From: Clostridiales bacterium
Lineage (GTDB): Bacteria; Bacillota; Clostridia; Saccharofermentanales; Saccharofermentanaceae
Assembly (NCBI GenBank): GCA_017620475.1
Contig: JAFZQI010000044.1
Location: forward strand, 85,259 to 149,258
DNA length: 64,000 bases
Reading direction: 5' to 3'
Position 1 is the first letter of the stretch; each line of letters starts with the position of its first letter. The translations under genes were made by a program, and so were the position numbers. Positions 1 to 8,568 of this stretch are shown in pieces. Under the pieces are notes generated by a model that saw only the letters and a list, made by a program, of their open reading frames with translations, had not been told where the DNA came from and searched no databases.

Positions 1-203
1 CATACGTACAAAAATTACCCCTTGCTTCCGTTTCATGTGAACTTTCGCCCAACATAAACCTATTCTATCACGGCGTTTGAGAATATCAAGATAAAAATTC
101 TTAAGGTGTTCGGGAGAAAAAAAGAACCGCTCACCGCGGCTCCAAAAGAAAAAAGGAATCCCCGGATTTCCGTCGAGGAGCGCCAATCGCACGAGACATA
201 AAA

Positions 204-285
204 GAAATCCATGGATTACTCATCGAAGGCGCGATTCCGCAGGCGAAGCCGAGGACCAGCGCCGAGATCAGTATCCATGGATTTC
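204..285. repeat. 13-bp inverted repeat downstream of ABC exporter genes
   Basis: GAAATCCATGGAT (204-216) and its exact reverse complement (273-285) enclose about 56 bp, just past the stop codon of the exporter gene. It could fold in the transcript end, but no T-run follows on the minus strand, so a terminator role is only a guess. The rest of 1-288 shows no gene I can support. Confidence 0.4.
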
Positions 286-288
286 CTC

Positions 289-2268
289 TTATTCGAGTTC
301 AAATACTCCCGTATACAGCTGATAGTACTTGCCTTTTTCCGCAATAAGGGACTGGTGGTCACCTCTCTCGATGATGTGGCCGTTTTCAAGTACCATGATC
401 GCCTTACTATTCTGAACGGTAGACAGACGATGGGCGATAACGAAGACGGTACGGTCTTCCATCAGGGCATCCATGCCACGCTGCACGATCGCCTCGGTAC
501 GGGTATCGATCGACGAAGTCGCCTCGTCGAGGATCATGACCGGCGGATCGGCAACCGCCGCACGGGCGATGGCAATCAGCTGGCGCTGGCCCTGAGAGAG
601 CTCCGCGCCGTTGGCGGTAAGCTCCGTGTCATAACCCTGCGGAAGCTTACTGATGAAGTCATGCGCATTGGCCAGTTTCGCCGCCGCGATGCACTCCTCA
701 TCCGTAGCCTTCAGGTTACCGTAGCGGATATTCTCCATGACCGAACCGGTGAAGAGATTCGTATCCTGAAGCACGATGCCCAGTGAGTGGCGCAGATCGG
801 CTTTCTTGATCTTATTGATGTTGATATCGTCATAACGGATCTTGCCGTCTGCGATGTCGTAGAAGCGGTTAATGAGGTTCGTAATCGTTGTTTTACCGGC
901 ACCGGTCGCACCAACGAAGGCGATCTTCTGACCCGGCTTGGCATAGAGCGAAATATCGTAGAGAACCTGCTTCTTGCCGTCATAGCTGAAGTCCACATCG
1001 AAGAGACGGACATCTCCCTTAAGCTCGGTGTAGGTCAGCGTGCCGTCCTGGTGAGGATGTTTCCATGCCCAGACGTAGGCTGTTGTTCCATCCTTGTCTT
1101 TTCCGCCGTGGGCGCGCTTGAAAGCGAGTTCCTCTTCTTCCGATACCTCTGAGAGCGTGTCGCCCTCCTTCTTGCAGTGAACGAGCGTCACGTAACCATC
1201 GTCTTCCTCCGGCTTCTCGTCGAGAAGCTTGAAGATACGCGATGCACCAGCCATTGCCATGATGATGGAGTTCATCTGCTGGGATACCTGGGAAACCGGC
1301 ATGACGAAAGATTTCGTCAGCTGCAGGAAAGAACCGATAACACCGATCGTGATGACACCGGAAAGCCCGCACTGGATCGCGAGGAATCCGCCGATAAACG
1401 CAACCAGAACATAAAGGACGTTTCCGATGTTGCCCATGATCGGCATCAGGATGTTAGCGAAAATATTCGCGGATGTCGCGTTCTGGCACAGTTCTTCGTT
1501 CTTACCGTCGAAGACCTTCTTGGCCCGTTCTTCGTATGTAAATACCTTAACGACCTTCTGTCCGTTGACCATCTCCTCGATGTAGCCGTTGACGTCACCG
1601 AGGGACGCCTGCTGCTTCATGAAGAACGTGGCACTCTTGCCGCCGATCTTTCCCATAAGGAAGATCATGGCAAAAGTACCTAAGAGCACAACAATGGTCA
1701 GATGCCAGGAGGTGTAGATCATGGCGGCCAGCGTCGCGACAATGGTGATCGATGAGGACATCATTTGCGGGAAACTCTGGGAGATCATCTGGCGCAGAGT
1801 ATCTACGTCGTTGGTGTAATGGCTCATTACATCACCGTGGGAGTGGGTGTCGAAGTAGCGGATCGGCAGCGTCTGCATGTGCGAGAACATATCACCACGC
1901 ACATTCCTAAGGACGTTGTTAGCAATCACGAGCATGATCTGTCCCTGGAAGAAGTTGGCGATCACACCGAAAACATAGAGTATGGCAACCATACGTATCC
2001 ATTTCAGAAGTCCGGAGAAATCGGCTGCGCCGGTCTCCTTTTTAGTATTCAGGATCGGAACGATGTAGTCGTCAATGAGGTTCTTGATGAACATGTTTCC
2101 CAGAACAGATGTGACGGAAGCCACGATGATGCAGAAGAAAACAATGCCCAGTAATACCTTGTACTTGCCTGTGACATAAGTCAAAAGTCTCTTGATCAGG
2201 TCTTTGGAGATCGGGTTTTTCTTTAAGTCCTCCCGATTCATAGGACGTGCTCCTCTCGGCGGCGGCAT
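289..2268 (-). CDS. Heterodimeric ABC exporter, subunit with consensus Walker B
   Basis: Multidrug-type ABC half-transporter (659 aa): an N-terminal six-helix membrane domain, an acidic insert of about 60 residues (roughly 345-410), then the ATPase domain. Walker A is GATGAGKTT near residue 450, Walker B with the catalytic Glu is ILDEATSSID near 576, and the signature motif is the altered LSQGQ near 555. The start overlaps the stop of the upstream subunit (TAATG) and has GGAGGTGA before it; an internal ATG at 2241 also has a good site (GAGAGGAG). In known heterodimers (TM287/288, LmrCD, BmrCD) one subunit keeps the catalytic Glu but has a changed signature, as here, so it should pair with the 2268-3995 product in the membrane. 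The exported substrate cannot be deduced. Confidence 0.93.
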   Translation of the reverse strand: MPPPRGARPMNREDLKKNPISKDLIKRLLTYVTGKYKVLLGIVFFCIIVASVTSVLGNMFIKNLIDDYIVPILNTKKETGAADFSGLLKWIRMVAILYVFGVIANFFQGQIMLVIANNVLRNVRGDMFSHMQTLPIRYFDTHSHGDVMSHYTNDVDTLRQMISQSFPQMMSSSITIVATLAAMIYTSWHLTIVVLLGTFAMIFLMGKIGGKSATFFMKQQASLGDVNGYIEEMVNGQKVVKVFTYEERAKKVFDGKNEELCQNATSANIFANILMPIMGNIGNVLYVLVAFIGGFLAIQCGLSGVITIGVIGSFLQLTKSFVMPVSQVSQQMNSIIMAMAGASRIFKLLDEKPEEDDGYVTLVHCKKEGDTLSEVSEEEELAFKRAHGGKDKDGTTAYVWAWKHPHQDGTLTYTELKGDVRLFDVDFSYDGKKQVLYDISLYAKPGQKIAFVGATGAGKTTITNLINRFYDIADGKIRYDDININKIKKADLRHSLGIVLQDTNLFTGSVMENIRYGNLKATDEECIAAAKLANAHDFISKLPQGYDTELTANGAELSQGQRQLIAIARAAVADPPVMILDEATSSIDTRTEAIVQRGMDALMEDRTVFVIAHRLSTVQNSKAIMVLENGHIIERGDHQSLIAEKGKYYQLYTGVFELE

Positions 2269-3995
2269 TATTCCTCACCTCCCTTCTTCTGTGATTCATA
2301 TACTTCTCTGTAGATCTCATTGTCTCTAAGGAGTTCTTCGTGTGTACCGACAGCGTTGATCCGCCCGTTGTCGATAACGATGATGCGGTCCGCGTTCTCG
2401 ACAGAAGAGATACGCTGCGCAATGATAAGCTTCGTGGTGCCCGGAATAAACTCGGCAAATCCCTTCTGGATCTGAGCGTCGGTGGCGGTATCCACGGCAC
2501 TCGTACTGTCATCGAGGATCAGGATCTTCGGCTTCTTCAGGAGCGCTCTGGCGATACAGAGTCTTTGCTTCTGTCCGCCTGATACGTTGGTTCCGCCCTG
2601 TTCAATATAAGTGTCGTATCCTTCGGGAAAAGCACTGATGAACGAGTCTGCCTGCGCGATTTTACATGCCTGGATCATCTCTTCATCCGTGGCATCCGGA
2701 TTGCCCCATCGGAGATTCTCTTTGATGGTTCCGGAGAAAAGGACATTCTTCTGAAGCACCATGGCCACGTTGTCGCGGATGACATCGAGATCGTAGTTCT
2801 TGACGTCCACGCCGCCGACTTTGATATCACCGTCCGTAACATCGTAAAGGCGCGGGATCAGCTGAACAAACGAAGATTTACCGGAACCGGTACCGCCGAT
2901 GATACCGATGGTCTCGCCGGACTTGATATGAAGATCGAAGTCCATAAGGCAACTCTTTTCCTTCTTCTTCGAATAACTGAAGAAAACGTGGTCGAAATCT
3001 ATGGATCCGTCTTTGACTTCCATGACCGGATTCTCCGGGTTCGTGATATCCGGCGTCTCATCAAGAAGCTCGGCGATACGCTCGGCTGAAGCTCTGGAGA
3101 TAACCAGCATGACGATGATCATGGAAATCATCATAAGGCTCATCAGGATCTGCATCGTATAGGAGAACATCGAGGTCAGCTGGCCGGTGGTCATCTCATC
3201 GTTAACAACAAGCTTGGCGCCGATCCAGGAGATCAGGAGCATCGCCGTATACACACTGGCCATCATGAGCGGGGCGTTGCAGTTGATCGCACGCTCAGCT
3301 TTGACGGCATCATTACGGATACTGTTATTCACATCCATGAACTTCTCGATCTCGTAGTCTTCTCTTACGAAAGACTTCACGACACGGATACCTCTTACAT
3401 TCTCCTGCACAACGTTGTTCATGAGGTCGAACTTCTTGAACATTCTTTTGAAGATAGGGTGCGCATAGCGGAACACGATGATCAGTCCGAGCATCAGGAC
3501 CGGTGCGATGCCCAGAAGGATCAGAGCCACTTTCGCATTTACATAGAAGCTCGCACACATCGCGAAGATCAGCATGATCGGGGCTCTTACCGTGATACGG
3601 ATCACCATCTGGTAGGAGTTCTGCACATTCGTGACATCGGTCGTCAGTCTCGTGATGATACTGCTGGTCTTGAACTTATCGATGTTCGAGAACGAGAACG
3701 TCTGCAGATTGTGGAACATGTCGTGCCGCAGGTTCTTCGCAAAACCGGCACTCGCCTTTGCGGCCTCTCTTCCCGAGAGTGCGCCAAACGCCATGGATGC
3801 GAACATGCACACCAGGAGGAGCGACCCCATTGCCCACACGTAATTCATGTTGCTCTTTTCGATACCGTTGTCGATGAGTTTACTCATCAGAAGCGGCATC
3901 AGCACTTCCATCACCACTTCGCAGGATACCAGTATCGGAGCCAGTATGGATGGCTTCTTATACTCCCGCACGGATTTCAGCAGTCGACTAATCAT
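2268..3995 (-). CDS. Heterodimeric ABC exporter, degenerate-site subunit
   Basis: ABC half-transporter (575 aa) with six membrane helices followed by an ATPase domain. Walker A GGTGSGKSS lies near residue 363 and the signature VSGGQKQR near 468. Walker B reads LILDDSTSAVD near 491, where the catalytic Glu is replaced by Asp. That is the hallmark of the inactive ATP site in heterodimeric exporters, and it complements the altered LSQGQ of the partner. The gene overlaps marR by 4 bp upstream (ATGA) and the partner by 1 bp downstream, so all three are translated from one message and probably induced when MarR releases its operator. Confidence 0.93.
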   Translation of the reverse strand: MISRLLKSVREYKKPSILAPILVSCEVVMEVLMPLLMSKLIDNGIEKSNMNYVWAMGSLLLVCMFASMAFGALSGREAAKASAGFAKNLRHDMFHNLQTFSFSNIDKFKTSSIITRLTTDVTNVQNSYQMVIRITVRAPIMLIFAMCASFYVNAKVALILLGIAPVLMLGLIIVFRYAHPIFKRMFKKFDLMNNVVQENVRGIRVVKSFVREDYEIEKFMDVNNSIRNDAVKAERAINCNAPLMMASVYTAMLLISWIGAKLVVNDEMTTGQLTSMFSYTMQILMSLMMISMIIVMLVISRASAERIAELLDETPDITNPENPVMEVKDGSIDFDHVFFSYSKKKEKSCLMDFDLHIKSGETIGIIGGTGSGKSSFVQLIPRLYDVTDGDIKVGGVDVKNYDLDVIRDNVAMVLQKNVLFSGTIKENLRWGNPDATDEEMIQACKIAQADSFISAFPEGYDTYIEQGGTNVSGGQKQRLCIARALLKKPKILILDDSTSAVDTATDAQIQKGFAEFIPGTTKLIIAQRISSVENADRIIVIDNGRINAVGTHEELLRDNEIYREVYESQKKGGEE

Positions 3996-4489
3996 GATTC
4001 CAAATTCCTTCTCATCTTTTCTGTTAGTTCTATATATGTATTGATTTCTTCTTTTGTTAATCCCTTGACCAGTTTCTTCTCGACACCTTCGATCGTCGAG
4101 TCGACTCTCTTTTTCGTCTGGCGTGCCTGCTCCGTAACGATGATCCTCTTCAGCCTCGCGTCTTTTTCCTCGCTGACCCTGCGGATCGAGCCTCTTTGCT
4201 CCAGAAGCTTGAGTATCCCCGTCGCCGTACTGCGCTGGATATGGAAGGCCTGTTCGATATCCTTCTGATATACCACATTACCGAGCTCGTGCTGCATGTT
4301 GAGATACCCCATCACGTGCGCCTGAACCGAGGTCAGACGGCTCTCGCCCCGCGATGAGAACTCCTGATCAAGAGCCTCATCGATCGACAGGCGGATCGAC
4401 TTACTCAGGTGCCGCACATACGGTCCGATATGGGTATTATCGCTGGGATTTCCGCTTTTAACGGTATTCTTGTCTTCCATTTCTGCCAT
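3992..4489 (-). CDS. MarR-family transcriptional regulator
   Basis: A 165-aa winged-helix protein of MarR type. The DNA-binding region includes the stretch DIEQAFHIQRSTATGILKLLEQRG, of which the recognition helix is roughly IQRSTATGILKLLE near residues 80-95, followed by the wing with the usual KDxRxK-like pattern (EKDARLKRI). First gene of an operon with the two exporter subunits (4-bp overlap). A perfect palindrome lies directly downstream of its -10 box, so self-repression lifted by a toxic ligand is the likely regulation. Ligand unknown. Family assignment is firm; the operator link is inferred from position. Confidence 0.93.
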   Translation of the reverse strand: MAEMEDKNTVKSGNPSDNTHIGPYVRHLSKSIRLSIDEALDQEFSSRGESRLTSVQAHVMGYLNMQHELGNVVYQKDIEQAFHIQRSTATGILKLLEQRGSIRRVSEEKDARLKRIIVTEQARQTKKRVDSTIEGVEKKLVKGLTKEEINTYIELTEKMRRNLES

Positions 4490-4504
4490 TCCTTACGTGT
4501 CAAT

Positions 4505-4548
4505 TGTTAGGACGCTAACATTTTATCTATTTTGGTCAGGGTAGTCAA
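4505..4548 (-). promoter_or_regulatory. marR-ABC promoter with palindromic operator
   Basis: On the minus strand, -35 TTGACT (4543-4548), 17-bp spacer, -10 TAAAAT (4520-4525). The perfect inverted repeat TGTTAG-GACG-CTAACA (4505-4520) touches the -10 box and covers the expected start of transcription, the normal place for a MarR repressor site. Confidence 0.82.
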
Positions 4549-4572
4549 CCACAAATTTCAATCAGCATGCTG

Positions 4573-4581
4573 TGATATAAT
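4573..4581 (+). promoter_or_regulatory. Extended -10 promoter
   Basis: TGATATAAT (TG-A-TATAAT) lies 87 bp before the membrane-protein gene at 4668 and is divergent from the marR promoter. I see no good -35 box. An SD sequence (GGAGG) lies 7 bp before the ATG. Confidence 0.55.
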
Positions 4582-4667
4582 TGACAGAAAGATAAAAGGA
4601 AACAGCGGCATGATCACTATCATCACAGGCCGGGAAAAACCCAAACGGGTAAAACGGAGGAATCAGC

Positions 4668-5624
4668 ATGAATCCCAAACAGTTCTTTTCCAAAAGCAGA
4701 AATTCTTCTATCGATAAGATGACCGGCACATTGAGCTTTCGGCCGAAGGCATCCATGAACTCCCGCTCATTTTCCGCCCTGGGACTTTGCCTGGTGATGG
4801 CGCTGATGTGCCTTTTGGGAATCACCTCGATCACCCGTGCCGACATGGGGCCGAAACCTTCGATCGAGATCCATGTGAAGAACCCTCCGGCCGGGAAATA
4901 CTATATCGCGCTTCTCGGGAAGGACGACTATAGCAACCGGGCCAGCTGGGGCAAAGAGTATCTGGACTATGATAAGAGACCGGAAGAAGAACAGGAGATC
5001 CTGGATTTCCTGCTCGTGTACAACTACGACGGATACATGTTCCACATTACGCCGGTGGGAAGCTGCTTCTTCGCATCAAACGAGAGGCACACCTACCGCT
5101 TCACCTACACCGTACCTTCCACCTTTAAAGTCATCCTTTTGTCGGCGGACGGAGACACCGTAATCAGCGAGCCCATCACCCGTACCCACTTTAATTCAGT
5201 GTGTTCCTTTGACGTCTCCACCGGAAAGGTCAAAGAGGACCCCCTGAGCTGGAAAACGTTTTTTGTCTCGGCCATTTGCTGCCTTGTGGTGACGCTTTTA
5301 ATCGAATTCATCCTTCTTGCGGTCTTTAGATTCCGGATCGGTAAGTGCATCAAACGCTTCCTTGTGACCAATCTCCTCACTCAGATTTTGCTCAATGTGG
5401 CTCTGGTCGTTCTCGACCGGAACGGAATCACCTCTCTGCTCTTCCTGATCTGGTGGGTGTTCCTGGAGGTCGTCATCGTCGTCATCGAAGCGCTCTCTTA
5501 TAAAGATCACTTTTGCGATAAGGAAGACGTGGTCCGGCCTTCCGAAAACATCGCCTATGCGATCGTAGCCAATCTTGCAAGTGCGCTGATCGAGTTCCCG
5601 ATCATTCTCTTTATCACCAAGTGA
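4668..5624 (+). CDS. Membrane protein with extracytoplasmic N-terminal domain, unknown function
   Basis: A 318-aa protein I cannot name. After a basic N-terminus there is one hydrophobic helix (about 35-55), then TRADMGPKPS and an extracytoplasmic beta-rich region (to about residue 185, including PPAGKYYIALLGKDDY), then four hydrophobic helices. The ADMGPKPS motif after a leader helix is, from memory, shared by a group of clostridial membrane proteins of unknown role. Codons 5-11 (QFFSKSR) are written by a copy of the dispersed repeat motif (4679-4699). The start is set by AACGGAGG upstream. Monocistronic. Confidence 0.75.
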   Translation: MNPKQFFSKSRNSSIDKMTGTLSFRPKASMNSRSFSALGLCLVMALMCLLGITSITRADMGPKPSIEIHVKNPPAGKYYIALLGKDDYSNRASWGKEYLDYDKRPEEEQEILDFLLVYNYDGYMFHITPVGSCFFASNERHTYRFTYTVPSTFKVILLSADGDTVISEPITRTHFNSVCSFDVSTGKVKEDPLSWKTFFVSAICCLVVTLLIEFILLAVFRFRIGKCIKRFLVTNLLTQILLNVALVVLDRNGITSLLFLIWWVFLEVVIVVIEALSYKDHFCDKEDVVRPSENIAYAIVANLASALIEFPIILFITK

Positions 5625-5631
5625 TAGGAGA

Positions 5632-6303
5632 TCAGCTGATCTCCCATACCAGCGTAACGTTATCCGTGATCTCGATATCCTCGGGATCCATATCGATGTC
5701 GATGGCTCTCGCTCCCATCACTTTACCCGCAGCGACGCAATCCAGGCTGCGTAAATTCATCATGGGCGCTTCCATCTCGATCTCGGAAAATGAATAGTCT
5801 ATCCTTTGGATCTCTTTCAGTTTCACGCCGGATGCCTTGGCCAGGACTTTAGCCTTCTCTTTGGCATCGGAAACGGCCTTCGCAATCAGTTCGGACTTCG
5901 CCTTTTCCTGATCCTTCACCCGATAGCTGACACGGAATTCCGGGGCAGCCGGGCAGGCGGCCAGCGCACCGAAGACCAGGCCCAGTTTCTCCTTATCCGA
6001 ATCGAAGCATAAACGAAGTCCATGCCGGAACCGGTAGCCTTTGAAACGCTGCTTCCAGCCCCCCTCCTTCTCGTAGCTCTCATATTCCGGATCGATCGAA
6101 AAGCCGGTGGTCCGGATCTCTTCCGGATCGATCCCGGCCGCCTGAAGCGAAGCTTTGATCTCGCGGCTCCTCTGCGAAGACTTCTCCACCGCCGCCTCGT
6201 ACTTCTTCTCGACGCCTTCCACGCTCATATTGATACATGTCTGGTCCGGTGTTACCCGAAGGTTCGCCCTTCCTGTTACGCGTATTGTTCTGGATTTTTC
6301 CAT
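5632..6303 (-). CDS. SIMPL domain (DUF541) protein
   Basis: A 223-aa SIMPL/DUF541 family protein; the opening RTIRVTGRANLRVTPDQTCINMSVEG is the conserved start strand of this family (first 20 residues: RTIRVTGRANLRVTPDQTCI). Members elsewhere are periplasmic or cytosolic beta/alpha proteins such as BP26; here I see no signal peptide, so it is probably cytosolic. The start has CGGAGG 10 bp upstream; directly before that SD is a copy of the dispersed motif (6318-6332). Its end faces the membrane-protein gene only 7 bp away. Biochemical role unknown. Confidence 0.85.
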   Translation of the reverse strand: MEKSRTIRVTGRANLRVTPDQTCINMSVEGVEKKYEAAVEKSSQRSREIKASLQAAGIDPEEIRTTGFSIDPEYESYEKEGGWKQRFKGYRFRHGLRLCFDSDKEKLGLVFGALAACPAAPEFRVSYRVKDQEKAKSELIAKAVSDAKEKAKVLAKASGVKLKEIQRIDYSFSEIEMEAPMMNLRSLDCVAAGKVMGARAIDIDMDPEDIEITDNVTLVWEIS

Positions 6304-6317
6304 AGATTTTATTCCTC

Positions 6318-6404
6318 CGCGAAAAGCACTGTTTTTTCATACTGCCCGTTCCCTGGAATCATTACCGGGGATCCTTTTTTGTACCCGGACCCATTACCGG
6401 GGAT
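6318..6404. repeat. Dispersed motif copy plus CATTACCGGGGATC direct repeat
   Basis: The short spacer holds CGCGAAAAGCACTGT (6318-6332), abutting the SD of the SIMPL gene, and two direct copies of CATTACCGGGGATC about 31 bp apart (near 6360 and 6391). The second copy reaches the stop codon of the methyltransferase gene. Confidence 0.6.
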
Positions 6405-7165
6405 CATTTCCTATATAGATAAAGGATATATTCATCGTCAAAAATGACTTTGTTCCCATGCTTTATGACGGCATCCCGAACACCATTGAAGAAAAGATCT
6501 TTGTACTCCTCTTTCAAGGTGATATGGGTCGAGTGCGTCCCCAGGTACTGGTTGTGCTCGTCCGCCGTATACTCTCTTCTTCCGAGAAATACCTTCTTTT
6601 CCAGGAATGTAAGTCCGTAGGATCCACCGTCCATATAGTTAAACTTCTGCGTGTAGGGCTGATCGGTGACAAAGTACCGGTCATAGACCTTCTGGATTTC
6701 GTCATATAACGCCGGATTACTCTTTTGGTAGTCGCCGTGAAGCATAAACATCGCCAGGATCCCGCCGTCTTTGAGAAGCTCCGTACATCTTCTGTACGCG
6801 ACGTCCTCCTTGATCCACTGGATCGCCGCTGCCGAATAGATCAAGTCGAATTTCCGGTCCCCGAAATCATAGGTTTCAAAGTCGCCGGTTACGATGCTGA
6901 AATTGGGACAGGAAGAATACTTCTCCCTCATCTTCGCAGAGAGATGCTCACCCAGCTCGATGGCCAGATAGTCTGCACCGCTTTGGATCGCAAAATCAGA
7001 TGCCTGACCGGTTCCCGGACCGATCTCAAGGCAGTTCTTCCCCGGTCCGAGTCCGCAGGTCTTCACGATATAATCGAAGAGTTCCGGAGAATACCTGATC
7101 CTCCACTTGTCGAACTTATCCGGTATCGTATCAAATACCAATCTTTTATCCTTCTCCATGACCAT
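6404..7165 (-). CDS. Class I SAM-dependent methyltransferase
   Basis: A 253-aa methyltransferase of the UbiE/Methyltransf_25-like group. Motif I is CLEIGPGTGQA (about residues 45-55), the acidic end of strand 2 is AIELGEHL, and the post-II region is VTGDFETYDF followed by DLIYSAAAIQWI. Substrate not predictable. An SD (GGAAGGAG) precedes an ATG at 7165 and another in-frame ATG at 7159; either could be used. Adjacent genes give no functional hint. Confidence 0.88.
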   Translation of the reverse strand: MVMEKDKRLVFDTIPDKFDKWRIRYSPELFDYIVKTCGLGPGKNCLEIGPGTGQASDFAIQSGADYLAIELGEHLSAKMREKYSSCPNFSIVTGDFETYDFGDRKFDLIYSAAAIQWIKEDVAYRRCTELLKDGGILAMFMLHGDYQKSNPALYDEIQKVYDRYFVTDQPYTQKFNYMDGGSYGLTFLEKKVFLGRREYTADEHNQYLGTHSTHITLKEEYKDLFFNGVRDAVIKHGNKVIFDDEYILYLYRK

Positions 7166-7200
7166 CACTCTCCTTCCACAATCAAATGCGTGTCATTTTC

Positions 7201-7285
7201 CTGCGCCAAAGAACATTCGCCAAAAACGTGTCCCTCCAAAGAACATGCACCAAAAGCAAGCCCTTTTCCCATGCAAAAAGCTTGT
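7201..7285. repeat. Cluster of degenerate CCAAAAGAAC motifs
   Basis: Five imperfect copies follow each other: GCGCCAAAGAACAT (7203), TCGCCAAAAACGTG (7217), CTCCAAAGAACATG (7234), GCACCAAAAGCAAG (7247) and CATGCAAAAAGC (about 7270). They fill the gap between the methyltransferase and surE and belong to the dispersed motif family described in the findings. Confidence 0.55.
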
Positions 7286-7286
7286 G

Positions 7287-8021
7287 TCAGCTGATATTGT
7301 TGACGATTCCGATGGAAATGTATCCGTCTAAGATGGCGCGAAGATCCGTTCCTTCGTCTGCGTGATTCCGGTCGACCCAGTGGATCGTAAACTGCTTTGA
7401 TCCGTCTTCCCGTTCTTCGCGGAGCCGGTATATATCCACATAAGGATTTCCCATGCTGACCTTCCGGTTACGAAGGACCCCTTTGCAGGTATCGATCGGA
7501 CAGTCCGGGAAATTGATGTTGATCACCTGATGCGGCACCAGATCCTGTTTGAGGATCTCTTCCATAATGATCGGCAGGTACAGATCCGTCACCTGATGAC
7601 CGGATGCGCTTTGGCGTTCATCCCCCATAAAGCCTTCGGACCAGGCTACGGCCGGGTATCCGCACATGGCCGCATCCAGCGCTGCGCCTACCGTGGCGGA
7701 GTACTGGATATCGGTGCCGACATTATATCCGTTATTGATACCCGAAAAAACCACATCAGGTTCTTCGGGCATGATGTATTTGCTTCCCAGGCGCACGCAG
7801 TCACTGGGAAGTCCCGAGCAGGAAAAAGCCTTCACTCTTTCGATCGGCATGTCCACAGGACAGACTTCCAGCGGATCTCCAATCGTAAGGCTGTGAGAAG
7901 CCGCGCTTCTCTGGCTGTCAGGTGCCACGACCCAGACCTCGCCCCATTTTGCGGCTTCTTTTGCCAGACGGAAAAGGCCATCGGAGGCGATCCCGTCATC
8001 GTTCGTTATCAGTATCTTCAT
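7287..8021 (-). CDS. surE: 5'/3'-nucleotidase SurE
   Basis: SurE survival-protein family (244 aa, usual length about 250). It hydrolyses nucleoside 5'- and 3'-monophosphates in the cytosol. The metal-binding N-terminus MKILITNDDGIASDG carries the DD pair, SQRSAASHSLT gives the conserved Ser/Asn loop region, and SGINNGYNVGTDIQYSATVGAA is the core family motif (in part, SGINNGYNVGTDIQYSATVG). It starts 21 bp after the Dabb-domain gene, with no obvious SD, suggesting coupling to it. Confidence 0.95.
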   Translation of the reverse strand: MKILITNDDGIASDGLFRLAKEAAKWGEVWVVAPDSQRSAASHSLTIGDPLEVCPVDMPIERVKAFSCSGLPSDCVRLGSKYIMPEEPDVVFSGINNGYNVGTDIQYSATVGAALDAAMCGYPAVAWSEGFMGDERQSASGHQVTDLYLPIIMEEILKQDLVPHQVININFPDCPIDTCKGVLRNRKVSMGNPYVDIYRLREEREDGSKQFTIHWVDRNHADEGTDLRAILDGYISIGIVNNIS

Positions 8022-8042
8022 AGCCGATATGTCGTTTCGAGA

Positions 8043-8345
8043 TTACACTTCATAATCGAAGCAGCTTCTGATCTTGGAATACGGGCGAACGATATTGGTC
8101 GCCACTTCCACATGGGCCGGATGTACCGCATAACCCTTAAGAGATGCCTCATCCTCAAATGTCGAATCCAGCATCAGGTCGGTATTGGAGCTGGAAAGGC
8201 CGTCAATGATCACCTTGATATCAATAAGTCCCGGGATCTTTCCGGCAAGACCTTCCAGGCCTTCCTTAATGTTCTTCTTTGCCTGCAGTTTCTCTTCTTC
8301 GGAGATATCGTCCTTAAGTGTCCAGATGATCATGTGCTTAACCAT
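8043..8345 (-). CDS. Dabb (stress-responsive A/B barrel) protein
   Basis: A 100-aa dimeric alpha+beta barrel domain protein. The start MVKHMIIWTLKDD and the later PGLIDIKV and HPAHVEVATNIVRPY match the Dabb family. Such proteins act as dimers; some are enzymes, most are uncharacterised. AAGGAGCGAGG precedes the ATG. It heads a two-gene unit with surE. Confidence 0.88.
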   Translation of the reverse strand: MVKHMIIWTLKDDISEEEKLQAKKNIKEGLEGLAGKIPGLIDIKVIIDGLSSSNTDLMLDSTFEDEASLKGYAVHPAHVEVATNIVRPYSKIRSCFDYEV

Positions 8346-8529
8346 AGTCCCTCGCTCCTTTTTCGCATTGCCTCTTCATTATTTCCTTCCTCTGACAGGT
8401 CTTCTTTCAGACCCGATCCTTGGGAAGAGTACTCTATTATTCTATCATAATGAATAATCGGTTTGACTCTACTGCCGATATAAATCATCACTTGATGCCG
8501 GTCTTTTCTCACCTTTTCTTGAGAATTAC

Positions 8530-8538
8530 TGGTATAAT
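8530..8538 (+). promoter_or_regulatory. Extended -10 promoter
   Basis: TGGTATAAT (TG-G-TATAAT) 31 bp before the ATG of the lipoprotein gene at 8569. No -35 of note at 17 bp. AAAGGAGG lies just before the start codon. Confidence 0.6.
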
Positions 8539-8568
8539 ATAGGGGCATGTATGCAAAAGGAGGAGAGT

